A stretch of DNA of 64,000 nucleotides from Gymnopilus junonius (taxonomy: Eukaryota > Basidiomycota > Agaricomycetes > Agaricales > Galerinaceae): the NCBI GenBank assembly GCA_015501075.1, contig JADNYJ010000005.1, forward strand, positions 186,001 to 250,000, given 5' to 3'. Positions within the stretch are counted from its first letter, which is position 1; each line of letters opens with the position of its first letter. Below are positions 35,452 to 48,476 of this stretch, piece by piece. The translations under genes were made by a program, and so were the position numbers. Below the pieces are notes generated by a model. It made no database searches, was not told where the DNA came from, and saw nothing but the letters and a program-made list of their open reading frames with translations.

Positions 35452-38400
35452 ATGAATCCCCCTCTGCCCGTCAAGTACCAGCCCTACACGCCCATCGAGC
35501 CGCCGCCGGGACTGTCGTACGCTGCATTCCTCAGGTCGTGGACCGACGAGCTCGTGGGGCGCTGGCTGAGCGACATCAAGTGCGGGTGCCATCAGGATGT
35601 CTTCCGGGCGCATGATATCAGAGGCGACCTGCTGCTCGAGCTCGACCAGGCGACCCTCAAGGAAATGGGTGTCTCCAGCATCGGCGACAGACTGCGCATC
35701 CTCAATGCCATCATGCTCCTCCGCCGGCGTGTCTCCGGCAAGGCCCCGACCCCGCTCGCCCCCAGCCACAAATCCAACACCAGCATCGACGCGGACTCAA
35801 ATGGTCCGGCCAGTCGCCAGATCAACCGCCGTCTTGAGAATGTCCGCCCCGCCCCCCTCCAGCTCAGGGAAAATGCCAACCGCGGCGATCTGCCTGCCAT
35901 CATCCGCGAGCAGGCCCCGGACTCTGCCAGAAGCATTGTCCCGCCTTCCCAGCCCGTCCGTCCGCTCCCCCATCCCACTCAGTCCACTCCCCCCTTGAAC
36001 TCGCAGCTGAGCACCCCCAGCAGCGCCCACACCGTCACCCCCGGCCTGTCACGCCCCGGCCTCCCTCCGCTGCCCCCTCCTCCCCGCGGCCAACCTCCCC
36101 TTCCCCCTGGTCGCACTCCCGGCCGCATTCTCCCTTCGCACTCCGAGGCCCCGCCATTCACATCCCAGCCTCCCCCGCCAACCCCACAGCAAAACAACGG
36201 CCTGCTCACTCCCTCTACCAGCAGCTGGGTCAACCATCACTTGCCTGCCGATCCGAGGCCGGGTAATCCAGGAGGTGGTAAAACACCTGTTACACGGTCC
36301 ATCTCCCCAGTCCCTCCTGCTCGTCTCCGTCCCAGCCAGGCCAATCCCTCCCATGGCCGCACCGGCTCGGCCGGCTTAAATTCTGCCAGTTCTCCCTCTC
36401 CCAGTAAACCATCCGCCCGCACTGCCAATGCCCATCCGTACGCCAACCCTCATGCTGCTTTACATACCCCATCACTTCTCGCTTCTAACCTTTCTCCGAT
36501 TGATGAAACTTTTACTCATCAGAGTTCCTCGAGCACCCCATCACCCCCCACTCATGCCTATACCGTTGGCCGAGGTCCTTTCAATCCCGGTTCCGGTGGT
36601 GGCCAGTACAGCTGGGATGACTTGCGCAGAAAAATCGTTAAATTCGTTTTGCCCGACGACGGTTCTTCATTCACCATCGATGTCGCTTCATGTACAGGCG
36701 GCGTCGAGGTTCTCGAAAAGGTGCTAAAGAAGTTTGGTAAGGCGAACCCAAAAAGCGACGGAAACATGGACGTCTCCCATACTGAAGATGGCGGACTTAT
36801 GGTCGACGGATGGGGCGTTTTTATGGACATGGGCAATGAAGATGCACCTGGTATATTTTTGTATCTTATTTTTCTCCCTTTTTACAGCATTAACTCTTTG
36901 TTATAGCTCATCCCCTGACGGAAGCTGAGCTTTTGTCTATCTGTCATGCACCAGACCACCCTACGCGCGAAAACGGCCTTGTCCTTCGAAGAATCCGCAG
37001 ACCGGATGACCGCAGTGGCAGCCCGACATCAACCATCAGCACAGGAACAACTAGGAGCACGAAACGCGCCAGTTCCGTCAGTATCCTCAGCGGACTCGGA
37101 GTGCAAGATCCAGAGAAAGCCCTGGAACCTATTTCGCCCTCGTCCGGCCGCTTCAGTCCGGCTACACAAAACTCTAATGCCAAGCGCCCGTCCAAATTGC
37201 GCAACTTCTTCGGCCAGCGTCCACCCAGCGAACTTATCACGAATCACTTGACAGAATACTTCCCTAACACCGAGAAAAAAGTGCTCAAACGCACCGCGCG
37301 TCATAGTATGATGCGGCGGAGGGAGAGTGTGGCTTCTTACAGCCAACAGTTATCTGGAATGGGAAGAAAGTCATTCGGTTCTCCTCGTTCTACCACGTCC
37401 AGTCTTCCTCCGTCTTTACCTGAAAAGCCGACAGAAGATCTGCCGAGGGTATCTCTCTCAACCGACGATGGTCGTTCTGTCGATCTTCACATGGACAACA
37501 TCGACAGAACTCCTCACTTGCCCCCCATTCCTTTCCCTTCAGAGTCACTGTCTGAATCCCTGGAAGCGGCTACACAGAGACCAAAGTCCAGGACCATGTC
37601 AATTGCCTCCAAGCGCCAGAGCTACATGACAGAATTACGCAGCAAGCGCGACAAGTCCGACACTGCAAGCCTCATGACCGTTGACGAAATCACTGCAGAA
37701 GTCGAAAACCGCAGGGCGAGCAAAGCGTTCGACCGTGATGATGATCTCGACGGTTGGACAAAGGTCGACACCGAAATTGAGAACATGGTCCCCAAGGCCG
37801 TCGTTGACGATGAAGCAGATGTCGACGAAGTCGAAGATGAAGATTCTAGTTCTGATGAAGTCACTGATGAGGAGGAAGAGGATACGCTCCATGAAGAGGA
37901 AGAACTTAGTCTTGACGTTGATGATGACGGTGTCATTCGGAATGTAATCAATGCGCGAAAAGGTGGCTTTTTTTTTCAAAGTTGGTATTTTAATGTCTTA
38001 CAGACTATCTTCATTAGCCAACAAGTGGATCAAGGGAGCCCTTATCGGCGCTGGATCGTTCGGAAAAGTCTATTTGGGCATGGATGCCTCCAATGGTCTG
38101 TTGATGGCCGTCAAGCAAGTCGAGCTCCCAACCGGCTCTGCGCCGAACCAAGAGCGCAAAAAGAGCATGTTGAGCGCTCTCGAGCGTGAGATTGAACTGC
38201 TGAAGAATTTGCAGCATGAAAATATTGTGCAATACCTTTGTCAGTGGTCTCCCCTTTGGTTTGCTCGCTGTCATTCTCATACTTCATTACAGACTCGTCT
38301 ATTGACGATGAATTCCTAAACATCTTTTTGGAATATGTCCCTGGAGGTTCCGTCACTGCTTTGCTTCGCAATTATGGTGCATTTGAAGAGACGCTCGTTA

Positions 38401-38967
38401 AAAATTTCGTTCGACAAATTTTGCAAGGCCTTAATTATCTACACGAACGCGATATCATCCATCGCGACATAAAGGGTGCCAACATTCTCGTCGACAATAA
38501 AGGTGGAATCAAGATCTCAGATTTCGGTATTTCCAAGAAAGTCGATGACAGTGAGTACTGCTAGTTGCTGTCCTTTTGTTATCCCTTTGTCAAGCTTCAT
38601 TTCCTCCGTAGACCTTTTGACCGGCAATCGCATTAATAGACCATCACTCCAAGGTTCAGTATTCTGGATGGCTCCAGAAGTTGTCAAGCAAACTGGCCAT
38701 ACGCTCAAAGCTGACATTTGGAGTGTCGGCTGTCTGGTGGTGGAGATGCTTACAGGAGAACATCCCTGGGCTCAACTCACTCAGATGCAAGCCATTTTCA
38801 AGATTGGGTCGTCTGCCCGACCCACGATTCCTTCAGACATTTCAGCAGAAGCTCAGGACTTTTTATCACGAACCTTTGAGATCAATCACGAAGCAAGACC
38901 TTCGGCAGCAGAGCTGTTACAACACCCATGGGTCGCCGCCAAATCGACCACTAAGAAGCTAGCTTAG
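35452..38967 (+). CDS. STE11: STE11-type MAP kinase kinase kinase
   Basis: Exons 35452-36850, 36907-37962, 38018-38239, 38293-38550 and 38612-38967 give 1,096 aa. A SAM domain lies near residues 20-90 ([18 protein letters not shown] through [17 protein letters not shown]), followed by a long proline-rich disordered region. A Ras-associating-like domain (about 380-480, [19 protein letters not shown]) precedes a serine-rich and then acidic region. The C-terminal kinase domain (~820-1090) has [36 protein letters not shown] and [10 protein letters not shown], all complete. This is the Ste11 architecture: SAM for Ste50 binding, activating the Ste7/Fuz7-type MAPKK in pheromone and stress pathways. 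The start at 35452 gives [12 protein letters not shown]; no earlier ATG in frame is better placed. Confidence 0.93.
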
Positions 38968-39195
38968 ATTGACTTTTGTTCGGGTGACCTTTTCATGTAT
39001 TGCTATACCCTTATTATGCTCTTATCTTTTAGCGTAATTTATTCTGTTGTCATTTATGGATGAGGATCCTTCCATGTTTACTGTACTTTTCGTTGTGCTT
39101 CTGTCGGAGCAATGTATAATACTCATCACTGGAATTCATTACCTCCTTCTTCGTTTGTTTTTCGTTCAACAGACTTGGTCATGTAAATATTTTAT

Positions 39196-41506
39196 CTAGT
39201 GTTTAGCAGGGGGTTCGTCCAACACTTCTGAACTGCGTTTTCTCTTCAAGTCTCCCTTTGAAGAAGATGCCTTTTTTCCAGGACCCCAATTTGCTGGATT
39301 CTCTTGATATCTCACAAGTCGGACTGTCTCCGATGCACCTATAGTTGCGGGATGGCGAGTAAAATTTGCTTCCGAGCTGAAAATGTACAGAAAAATTTAG
39401 CTTGGTTCAGCATAACAATGCAAAAGGAACCTTACAGCAATTCTTTCGCTAGCAAACGGCGAGCAGGAGATGTCTCTGAGATGTTTTCCATTTTTACAGG
39501 ATGCAACTTGATCCAGGAACGGTAAATGTCATGCAGTTGTCGATGCGTTGCATCTGTTTTTAAAGAACCGGCACATGCATGCGAACGCGAGACTTTGTGA
39601 CCCGCGTTCAGGAGTGCAGATCTGCAACGGCGCATGGTCAAACAAGGGAACAACTTCACGCTATGACTGACTCACGCCACATCGTCCAAAGACGGCGTCT
39701 CGCAATGGAAAAAGCTAGCGACTTTTCCTGGCGTGAAGAAGAATGGATTAAGCAGTTCCTGGTAAATAATTCAGAATGAGAAAAGGCAGGTTTTGAGAAA
39801 TATACCTCTTTCGCGACCGTTAGCATTCCCTTCATTCGCGCTGATGTGCCATAATGCTCTTGGTTCTGATCCACATGAGAAATTAACTTTCCAATAAAAT
39901 CTTGATCATGAAGAGGTCCAGACCACATGGGACCAGCCACCTTGAATATAGGCGTCAAGAGTGAAAAAAAAACCCCCCGTTTCCGAGAAAGAAACTCACA
40001 TGTAAATGCGATTCGCATTCGGGGCATTTATCCGGTACTGCCGGTCCAGCCTGCGTCTTGAACATGTAATTAATGTTACCAGAAGCGGAGGTTTTTGACA
40101 CTAGTCTTCCAAGAGGTTGTTCGTAATGCGATTGGCAGGTGGTACAAATGTAAAATGTCGAATTCTTGCTGTATATTGATATTAATAAAAATTCAGACGA
40201 CCTGAGAGTATCTTGTATAAGCTTACGTCAAAGACTTTTTGACCTCGATCGGAGAGGTGCTGACGCATACAAATACGCGGACGTAGAAGTCGATGGACAA
40301 CGACAGTAAAGGCTCTATGAAACGGCCGTACCTTGAGGCGGAAGTTGATATCGTATGGAGGACGAGACGTAAGGCCTGGTAAAGAGTATGTGAAATAGAA
40401 CACTGTCTACACAACAAACCGCACTTACACTTTCGTGACAATATTCAGCCTTTACAGGTACGCCGCCATAATTTGAGAAGCTTATACGGTCAGAAGACAG
40501 TTAGGACACGGTATTTCGAGCTCACCATTTTTCAGGAAAGTTGGTTGTGGCCAAAACGGAAAGATCAGTGCAGGTGACGCATAGCAGTCCTACGGAATTT
40601 TGGGATTAAAATCAAGGATGGCAATAGGTCATGTCAGCGTACCGCCATCGTTAACACATTGGACGGCTGCATCGATAAAAGGCGCCGCTGTCCCGTAAGG
40701 ATCCAAATCAACAACATCCACCCGTCGCTTTTCTTCACGATGACTGTACATCAAAGAGCTGTCCCGTTGTCAGAAGTGGCCAGAATACGAATTATGAGTA
40801 AAATCACCATGCATCGCCCTCGTTGACTCGGATTTTTGTCTCAGCCGCAAAGCCATTGTAAGTGATATTGCGTTTCATTGCCTCCACTGCACCAGGAGAT
40901 AGATCATTTGCAATTACATGTCTAGAGGAACGGGTTGAGTTGCAGATAGAAAGAGAAGTGAACACAATTTACTTGATCAAGGGAATCTCCTTGGCATAAC
41001 GGATCGAACGCAGCCCCGTTGCCGACAACGCTTCGAGAATTACAACCTTATGTGGTCTGTACTGCACGACATGAGAGTTATATTTGAAGACCAACGGATA
41101 GAAAGAAATACCTCAGGGATGTTTACCGTTGTCTCCGCTGCTGCTGTTGAAGGTCCAGACACTGGGTCTGTCAGCTGAACATCTTTTGACGGTTCGCCAG
41201 TTGTAGTCTTTGGGACTTTGTCTAAAGGTATTCAATCTCAGAAATTGAATGCAAAGCTGGAAAGATGAAAAAACCTTGCAATCTTGTTCCGCGCCTCTGG
41301 TTAGCTTTCTTGACCTGTGCCTTCCTCCACTTCTCTTTCTTTACCCGACTAAGCTCCTCGCTCCAAACTCTTATGCAAGCAACACTTAAATCTCGATTGA
41401 ACTCCTGGACAGGATTGAGAAAAGCCTCGTTTTCGGACAGAAGGATATGAGAGGTATTTTCAGTGTGCAAACGAAATCCTTCTGGAACTGTTGTAGTGCT
41501 TGCCAT
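39196..41506 (-). CDS. TRM1: tRNA (guanine26-N2)-dimethyltransferase TRM1
   Basis: Multi-exon gene; start ATG 41506 ([20 protein letters not shown]), stop TAG 39198-39196. Trm1 features in order: [38 protein letters not shown] (SAM-binding), [14 protein letters not shown], motif [43 protein letters not shown], and a zinc-binding set ICTTCQSHY...CPECESHLH, followed by [10 protein letters not shown]. The enzyme dimethylates G26 of cytosolic and mitochondrial tRNAs. The C-terminus is basic (GDLKRKRSS), likely for tRNA binding or nuclear targeting. The STE11 3' end lies 228 bp away, tail to tail. Confidence 0.92.
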
Positions 41507-41713
41507 TTTTGCTACCCACAAGGGTGGGATAAAATGTTTTTTGGTACGATTCAAGAGCGCAAATAGGGCAGCCAGTAGTGTCGAAGAACCGCGCTCGTCA
41601 CGGGCATGAAAAGCGATTTATTTTCGGAAACAATTGTCCCACGCTGGGAACTTTCTGCAGCATGACGTAGTGTAGTCTAAGCAAGGTCTAATCTGGAAAG
41701 CCTCCAACCATTC

Positions 41714-42445
41714 CTATGTACCTTTCAAGAATTTACCGAAACCATTCTTCAGATTCTTTGCAGGAGGGAATTGAAGGTCTTCCAAAATGTCATCCAGGAG
41801 ACTGTCGGAGCGCGCAGGAGCTGGCTTGTCGGTAGACAATGGTGGTTCCTCTCCGAGGTCAAGAAGATTGTGGGAAGGACCTCCGCCATGATGTGTGCCA
41901 GCTCCTGCGACGACTATAAGTTTGGGTTGATGCTCCTCTGGTTGAGAAAGGCGAGAGGCGCTTGATGATTCCCAAAAGTCAGGAAGATACGGCTGCATTG
42001 TTCGTCAGGTACAAGCTTCCAAAATGATTTGCACTGGACATACAACTTGAACAGGAGGTTCTGGACCAATATAAGATGTATCAGGGATCTTGACATCGAA
42101 GACGGTTTGCTGAGAGGAAGGTGGGAGGGCTGGGTAACCCGGAATCTTGGGGTCCCTGACAGTAGAAGCCCTCCGAATCGCGCCTACTGCATTGATTTGT
42201 TCCTTTACTGCCCTACGAAAAAAGTTCAGCGCCGGGAGAAGTAAGCGCATAAAGACATACACAGAAAGGGCGCAGGGTACTTTTGGAGACAAAGTGGCAA
42301 GGCGCAACATTGTGATGGGTTGTTTCTCAAGTTCGCTGGCGAATGTGCTTTGATCAACGTCACGAGCGTGGCAGATAAGATAAGATCTTGCACCTCCGAT
42401 GGGAAACTCGCCATCTGCTACTTTGTGTACTCTCACCGTCCTCAT
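41714..42445 (-). CDS. Unrecognised conserved-looking protein
   Basis: Exons 42445-42044 and 41992-41714 join in phase, giving 226 aa. I do not recognise the family. The N-terminal half has FPIGGARSYLICHARD and a hydrophobic stretch (VYVFMRLLLPALNFF) that could be one amphipathic or membrane segment. The C-terminal half is proline-rich and disordered, with PYLPDFWESSS, a GTHHGGGPSHNLLD loop, LLDDILEDLQFP and a basic GKFLKGT end. The exon join at VQVPYLPDF is convincing, so I take it as a real gene. The frame is open upstream of ATG 42445 without another ATG, so a short 5' exon may be missing. The stop overlaps a donor-like GTACAT. Confidence 0.6.
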
Positions 42446-42751
42446 TGCGGCTGACTCGAGATCTGTCGAATCCACAGCCAACGTGTTGCTTGGGTTGTTG
42501 TTGCCATTCTTTCTATCGGAGAAATCAGTTCAACCACTGTGACAGATCGATAAAGTGCCCTTTGCCTCGACTGCCTCGTGTTTTCATCGTGGCGCGTGTT
42601 TGGGAACAACAAATCGGGCACAAACTACGTATGCCTTGAACCCTGATAACATCCACAGTTTAGCCAGATACCTCTCCTTTCCTCCTATGCTTCTTTCTCC
42701 GACGTAGGCGCCGTCCCCACCTCTTTCTTTCCGTACGTCTCATCTTTCACT
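42446..42751. promoter_or_regulatory. 306-bp divergent promoter between two unrecognised genes
   Basis: Shared upstream region of the genes starting at 42445 (-) and 42752 (+). A short ATG-led frame on the minus strand near 42586 might be an extra 5' exon of the minus-strand gene. I see no other motif. Confidence 0.35.
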
Positions 42752-44536
42752 ATGCTCGCCTTTCTTAACAGGTCCACAAGTGCAAGTCTGCCTTCTCAAG
42801 CCTTCTGGGGTAAATTCAAGCCAAAGTCCAAAGAACCAGAAGCGAAGCAGCCACCAATGGCAGTGGCAAGGCCCCGTCTTCTAACTCTTGCCTTTGGCGA
42901 TATGGAGACACTACGAATGGCGAGTTTATTTTCCCTTCTACTAAATTGCTAGTAATCGTTGACTATCATATCATAGCTACCAAATACGTTCAATGTATGT
43001 GAAATTGCAGCTCAGATGATTCCGTTATCTCATTTCCATCCAGGACCTTATGGCGATCGCCCAAGACTGGACCAAGCCACCCCCAGACGCTGTATTCAAT
43101 CTTCGCGTCCCGGTCGATTATGCCTCAATACATGCAGCTGTGAGTTGAAATGCCCCCTGTTTGTGGTCGAATACCCTGACATATTTTCCAGCGGCTTGTT
43201 GCTGGACCTTACATTTATGTGAGTTTTGCGATCGAGACGGATGCATTGCCGTGGGCTCACATGGATCAACCCAGCTCACTGGAGAAGACTCATACCAGAT
43301 CGCCATTATGGGTGTCCAGGGCATACGAGTTGAAATCGTCTCTGATGCCCCGCCTCCGCCCGATGAACCCCCGTAGGTTGTCCTTCACAGGACACGAAAT
43401 TTTGAATTACTCATCTATGATTGTTGTTAAATCAGGCCTCCTCCGTAAGTGTCCCAGAAGAGTTTTGCTATTCGCGGTCCACATGATTTTTTAGCCCCCC
43501 ACCTGTTCTTGAAATGCCCGGCACCTTCAACTTGGAACTCACGCCCGGTCAGACCGTTGCCTTGGATGTTACCATTAATTCCGACGAACTCGATATGTCG
43601 AGAATGGAAGACGGAACATTGGTCGACGGGATGTTCTGGGGAAAGCTGGACATTGTCCATTCCGGTGACACTCATACGCTGGAGTTCAGCGGCACTAGGC
43701 TTCCTCCAGGAGAAGAATATTCGCCTGACTTATTAATCGATAACCGCGTTATATCCAAATTAGCCACCGTCTCGAAGCCAACAGCAGCGAAATGCAACCT
43801 TACCATCCTGTCACCAGAGGTGCAGTACTGCGATGTCGTCCTTACTTTTTCGTCTCTCTGGAAACCTGGGATTGCATGGCCGCCACCAGAGCAAGTGGAG
43901 GATCACAGGGTAAAATACTTTCTACGCGTGCATCCTGGAGGTGCTCTGGAGCATTTTGAGAGTGAAATGGTATCTACCGCTCTGTACTACGAAGCGATGT
44001 GAGTTGTCTCTCTAACGCATTTCCGTTTTTAAACGCCTCTCACCTAGCCCGGATGCTTCGATGATGGATCCTAATAATTTTATTGCGCCCCGGAATGGAT
44101 TCGCCATGTCCTTCCGCGATTTTATACCCCATCTCATGAATGTGCTAGACCAATTAGGGATGTCTTTGCATGCCCGTACCGCATTTATTAAGTGCGTTTT
44201 GCTGCTACATGTTTAAGTCCATTCTCCTTAACCGACAGTCATTCTAGTAATAATATGTCTTCATTCTCCGCCCATAAAAATATCGCCTACAGGTTCTTGT
44301 CTCCTGGCAAGATTGCGGCTGCTATCGATATCTCAGTGACCACTGAGCCATGCGTCTTTACTCGATTATTCCTCATTTTCCGTGGTTTAAATGACGATGA
44401 AGTGGGGATGTTCGCAGGAGCAGGCGAAAAGGAGGCGAATGCGCACAATTGGCGAGAAGTCGTAGGATGGTCTGAGCATTCGAAGGATCCAGAACAATTC
44501 CGCGTCTTGGAGACATCCGTGTTGGAAGTAACCTGA
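42752..44536 (+). CDS. Unrecognised multi-exon protein, no known domain
   Basis: Start MLAFLNRSTSASLPSQAFW at 42752, stop at 44534-44536. Joined exons read ATNGSGKAPSS, then RYGDTTNGEFIFPSTK, DLMAIAQDWTKPPPDAVFNL, RLVAGPYIYVSFAIETD, MDQPSSLEKTHTRSPLW, PPPVLEMPGTFNLELTPGQ, DGMFWGKLDIVHSGDTH, YFLRVHPGGALEHFESEM, RNGFAMSFRDFIPHLMNVL, SSFSAHKNIAYRFLSPGKI and EPCVFTRLFLIFRGL. It has beta-rich, globular character with no signal peptide or obvious membrane span. I recognise no catalytic motif. The regular use of good splice sites and consistent phase argue for a functional gene, probably conserved among basidiomycetes. A 9-nt exon (43437-43445) probably joins the proline stretch. Confidence 0.7.
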
Positions 44537-44970
44537 TACTCGAAGCATTCAACGATTAGCTTCTAGCTGTGGAGATAATGACTTCGGACCATGCATACCT
44601 TAATGTCTGTGAATTTCTACTCCTGGTTGCTTTCCTTTCTCTCGTCCGGGTGATACCTTACTCCTCATTTTTAGTAGATACCGCTGTTGCTCATACCTCC
44701 ACTTATGTACTCTGTAGTCCTTCATATGAACCCTGTATTGCATGAGCTGTAGTCTTAGGTAGAGCCTGTTTACATAAGCCTCTATTAGTACTTTCAAGTT
44801 GTCTTCGTAACTTCTACTCGGTACTTATGGTGTGATGTCTGTCATGTGACCGTGACAATATGTGTTCAGTGACACTGGCATGCTAACTTGATACTTCTTT
44901 CCAGGAAAACATTCGCGCCGGCAACTCTACTATCTCACTCTCTTAGAAAGAACCTGATTTTCCTCTAAAT
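44537..44970. promoter_or_regulatory. CMR1 upstream region with E2F/MBF-like site
   Basis: 434 bp between genes. TTCGCGCC at 44912-44919, about 50 bp before the CMR1 ATG, resembles E2F/MBF-type sites of S-phase genes. Otherwise unremarkable. Confidence 0.4.
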
Positions 44971-47152
44971 ATGCCGGCCAAGTCTCAGTAGTAAGTGTTC
45001 GACTTGCCGCAAGCCTAATTTTGACACACTTAAGGACGTTCAAAGCGAATTAGACCGTGAAGCAAACATTGCCAAGAATCGCGCGTTATTTGAAGATCTT
45101 GGTCTTAAGGATGCTGTGAAAAGCTTGGGAACATCCAAAACGTCGAAAACCGCTGCGAAACCTGTTCAGCCAAAGAGAGTGAAGCGGGAGAGGCCCGAGG
45201 TCGAAGCTCCGCGCCGGCAGTCTAGGCGCTTGCTCTCCAAAGGTCATGCCGACCCAGATGAGACTCCAGAAGAACGGAAAATACGCGAGGTCCGTGCATA
45301 CTAATCTATGCTGTGATTGAATACTGAACGGTGAAATTTCAGGGACTTCAACAGAAGGAACTGGAGAGACAGGAAGAGGAGCGATTAGAAGCAGAAGAGA
45401 GGGCGAGGATGGCGAAACGACCCAGGCACGACGTTCTCAACTTCAAGACGCTAGTCGAAGAAAATGAACCACAAGAAATTTCTCAACTATCAACGACTAT
45501 GCAAAGCGTGATTCAGACATCTCGACGTGTCGGTGATCCAGAGGCATTCACTTTCTCGGAAGAATCGAAACATAACGCTGAAGTTAAGTCACTACGAGAA
45601 GAAGTAAGAAACCTCAAAGTCGTGTCCAGAGCGAAAGTTACTATAAATCGTGTGTACTGTGCTGCATATCACCCGGAGGTCACCAAGGATCTGATCTTCT
45701 TCGGAGGTTAGTGGACAACGCACATTCGTCTGGCTTAAATTGAGCGTCCTTATCCAGATAAGCATGGGCAACTTGGTATATGGGACGCCAGAGCTCCTCC
45801 AGACGAAGAAGCCGAAGATGACGACGTTGCGCCCGAAAATAGAGAAGGAGGTAAATATTGGCGCCTTCAACTGCACTGGCCAGCATCGCCAAAATCTTCC
45901 ATTTCAACAATCAAATTAGACCCAATCGATTCCCATAATGTAAGGCTTGTTGCTTCATTTGTGTTCAGGCTTTCATCATTGTTGCTCAGCTATACACCAG
46001 TTCTTACGACTGTACAATACGGAGTACTTCCTTCGTTTCTGGTATCTCGAAGGAGGTTTATGCCACTCAAGACGGTATTCTCATCACAAGCCTTGATCTC
46101 CCCCCTGATGGACATGAGATGTGGATTTCGGATGGCGCTGGTGGTATAACGCATCTAGATCTCCGTCAGGATAAATCTAAGGCGCGTCGTTACGCGTTAT
46201 CTGATGCGAAGATTGGGTCTATCAGCGTGAATCCGACGCGTCCAAATTTCTTGCTAACAGCTAGTAATAGTCGCTTTCTTAAGTACGTCACTAGATATTG
46301 TTTTCTACATTTCTTGATATCTTCACCTTCGTCAGGATATGGGATACTCGGAAACTTCAGAACATCCCTGTATCGTTGCTCGGGAAGGATGCCATTTCCA
46401 AAGACGAATCAGGCCGCCCGCTTTTCGACTTCGAATCGAATATTATTGAAAAGCATTTCGGGAGCGCAAATGGTAAAGGAGGGTTCCGTGGAGAATTCAG
46501 GCACGAGAAGTCTGCTAGCTCCTCTTATTGGGACCCCAGAGGACGCCAAATCGTCAGTACCAGCTACGACGACAGGATTCGAAGTTTGTGACTATTGACT
46601 CTTTTAATGAGCGGAAGAATCTGATAGTTGCACCAGTATGGGACATTGATTCCGCAGCTTTCAAGACCGACAATTTATTCCCCAATGTGAAACCCTTTTG
46701 TCAAATCAAACACAATTGCCAAACGGTGACTATTAGCGCTAGTGGCCGCTCTTTCCTCCCATATTAATTACGACAACTTGCAGGGGAAATGGTTAACAAT
46801 CCTCCGTGCTCAATGGAGCCCCAATCCCGATTGTTACCCGCACTTCACGGTAGGCAATATGGACCATTCGTTGGATATATATTCTTCCAAGGTAAGTGAT
46901 TATTTATCACTTATTCCTGGTATGTTGACGCTAGTCAACTCCAAGGGTGAACTGATAACTCAGCTATCTGATCGCACCATGTACGTCGCTTCATCGCTTC
47001 CTCGGTACCCCTTCTGATACTTGACCCACAGGATCAGTGCTGTCCAGGCTGTGACTTGTTCTCACCCCAGCATCATTGAAAGAGCGGCTAGTGGGAATGC
47101 GAGCGGGAGATGTATTCTTTGGGCGCCCGCGTCCGTCGGTCTGAATTCATAA
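44971..47152 (+). CDS. CMR1: CMR1/WDR76 WD-repeat DNA-damage binding protein
   Basis: Ten exons in phase (44971-44990, 45046-45289, 45343-45706, 45758-45939, 45990-46282, 46336-46583, 46637-46725, 46784-46891, 46946-46980, 47032-47152) give 567 aa. N-terminus MPAKSQYELDREANIAKN, then a basic region with PRRQSRRL. The WD propeller contains KHGQLGIWDARAP, LYTSSYDCTIRSTSF, FLKIWDTRKL, SSYWDPRGRQIVSTSYDD, RIWDIDSAAF, GKWLTILRAQWSPNPD and NMDHSLDIYS. This is the CMR1/WDR76 family, nuclear proteins that bind damaged DNA and gather at protein-quality-control sites during replication stress. The 20-nt first exon was placed by joining QY to ELDRE at an AAAG acceptor. Confidence 0.9.
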
Positions 47153-47206
47153 TGATCTGTTTTAATTTTCTATGTATGATATATGGATGTGGAACGAATC
47201 ACTCTA

Positions 47207-48476
47207 TTATAGGTACATGTCATCCCAATCATCCGGTGGCTCTTCCTGCTGGATTTGTGGAGGGTGAGTTACTGTTGTCGTTGTAGGAGCTGAGGGATTC
47301 TTTGCTGCGACTTTCTCCACTTCGTCAATGATGTTCCACATCTCCTCGTTTTCGTCTACGGATGAATTTGCAGCGGTTGTCGGTACTGGAAGAGGATCAG
47401 ACGAGTTTCCACTAAATTCATCCATGGATCTCCAGAAACTTTCCTCGTCGTCTTCTTCGCGACTATCGGACGGTTCTGAAGCTGGGCGAATTTGGTTAGA
47501 AGGTTGAGGTGACAGGTCGCTTTCCGACTCCGGGTGAGAAGAAGACGCGCGAGGCTGGTCATGCGAGGGTGAATATCGAGGACCTGAACTGCGGTCCTCG
47601 GTATTCATTTGCTCAGGACTCATTTGCTCCACATCAGCACCTTCACCTTCATCCCTGTCATCGATTTGCTTAGTGGGGCGTCCATGTGCTTCATCACGCC
47701 AAACTGACAGTGAAACCTTTCATCGCATTTGAGTGTATCAATTAGTACATCTGTTGATAAACCGACTCACGTTCATTCGTTTGGAATGGCAAAGTTTTTC
47801 TACGCGTTCAACAGTATCTCGAAATGGTGTCTTCGGATACAGCTGGTGCGTCCAGTATTGGTACGTTTGAAGCAGTCGAGCTAGATCCGTGGCCTATTGA
47901 GAGGTTGAGCACATTATCAATCTTCATGGAGAGATGAACACGCACTTCGTGCCCCTTGCCTTTGATTCTAAAATCCTTGGTCATTTTTATAAGTTGTGGG
48001 AAGCCATTTGGTCCAAGTAATCGGTTCTCATCAAGTTTAATCAACCTGCGCTTGGCTTTTTTTTCTTCTTTGTCTTTTTTCTTATTCTGACCCCCAAATT
48101 TCCTATCTTCAGTCGGGTCTTCTACATCTCGCGAGGGAGAACTGCTCGGTAGGACCTGGTGGGGCGTAAACGATGGTATGTTTTTCCGAGCTCTTGCCTC
48201 TGCTTCGCGGATGAGCGCAGCTTCATCCAGGGGAGCAGATAGAGGCTTAAATTGCACGTCATCGTCATCGTCTTTATCAAATTCGTCAAATAACGCGTCG
48301 ATGTCGACCTCTTGCGGTGGAGGTGCCTTGTGGGTTACCTGAGCGGACGACATTTCGATGTCATCGTCTGAGTCAGCCAGAAAGAGAGCTTGTCGAGGAC
48401 GCTTATTCGGCCTATTGATTTGCTGCTCGTCATTCTCCTCGACGACGGGCTGGTCCCAGATGCTGTCCAAGTCCAT
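47207..48476 (-). CDS. CSM3: Replication fork protection protein CSM3/TIPIN (Swi3)
   Basis: Start MDLDSIWDQPVVEEND at 48476; stop TAA 47209-47207. An acidic N-terminus precedes a basic tract (NKKKDKEEKKAKRR) and the Swi3 domain: LLGPNGFPQLIKMTKDF, RIKGKGHE, then after an intron ATDLARLLQTYQYWTHQLYP and RDTVERVEKLCHSKRMNV. The C-terminus is long, acidic and disordered. Csm3/Swi3/TIPIN pairs with Tof1/Timeless to stabilise paused forks and to signal in the S-phase checkpoint. It ends 54 bp from the CMR1 stop, tail to tail, and is divergent from the NTM1 gene. Confidence 0.88.
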
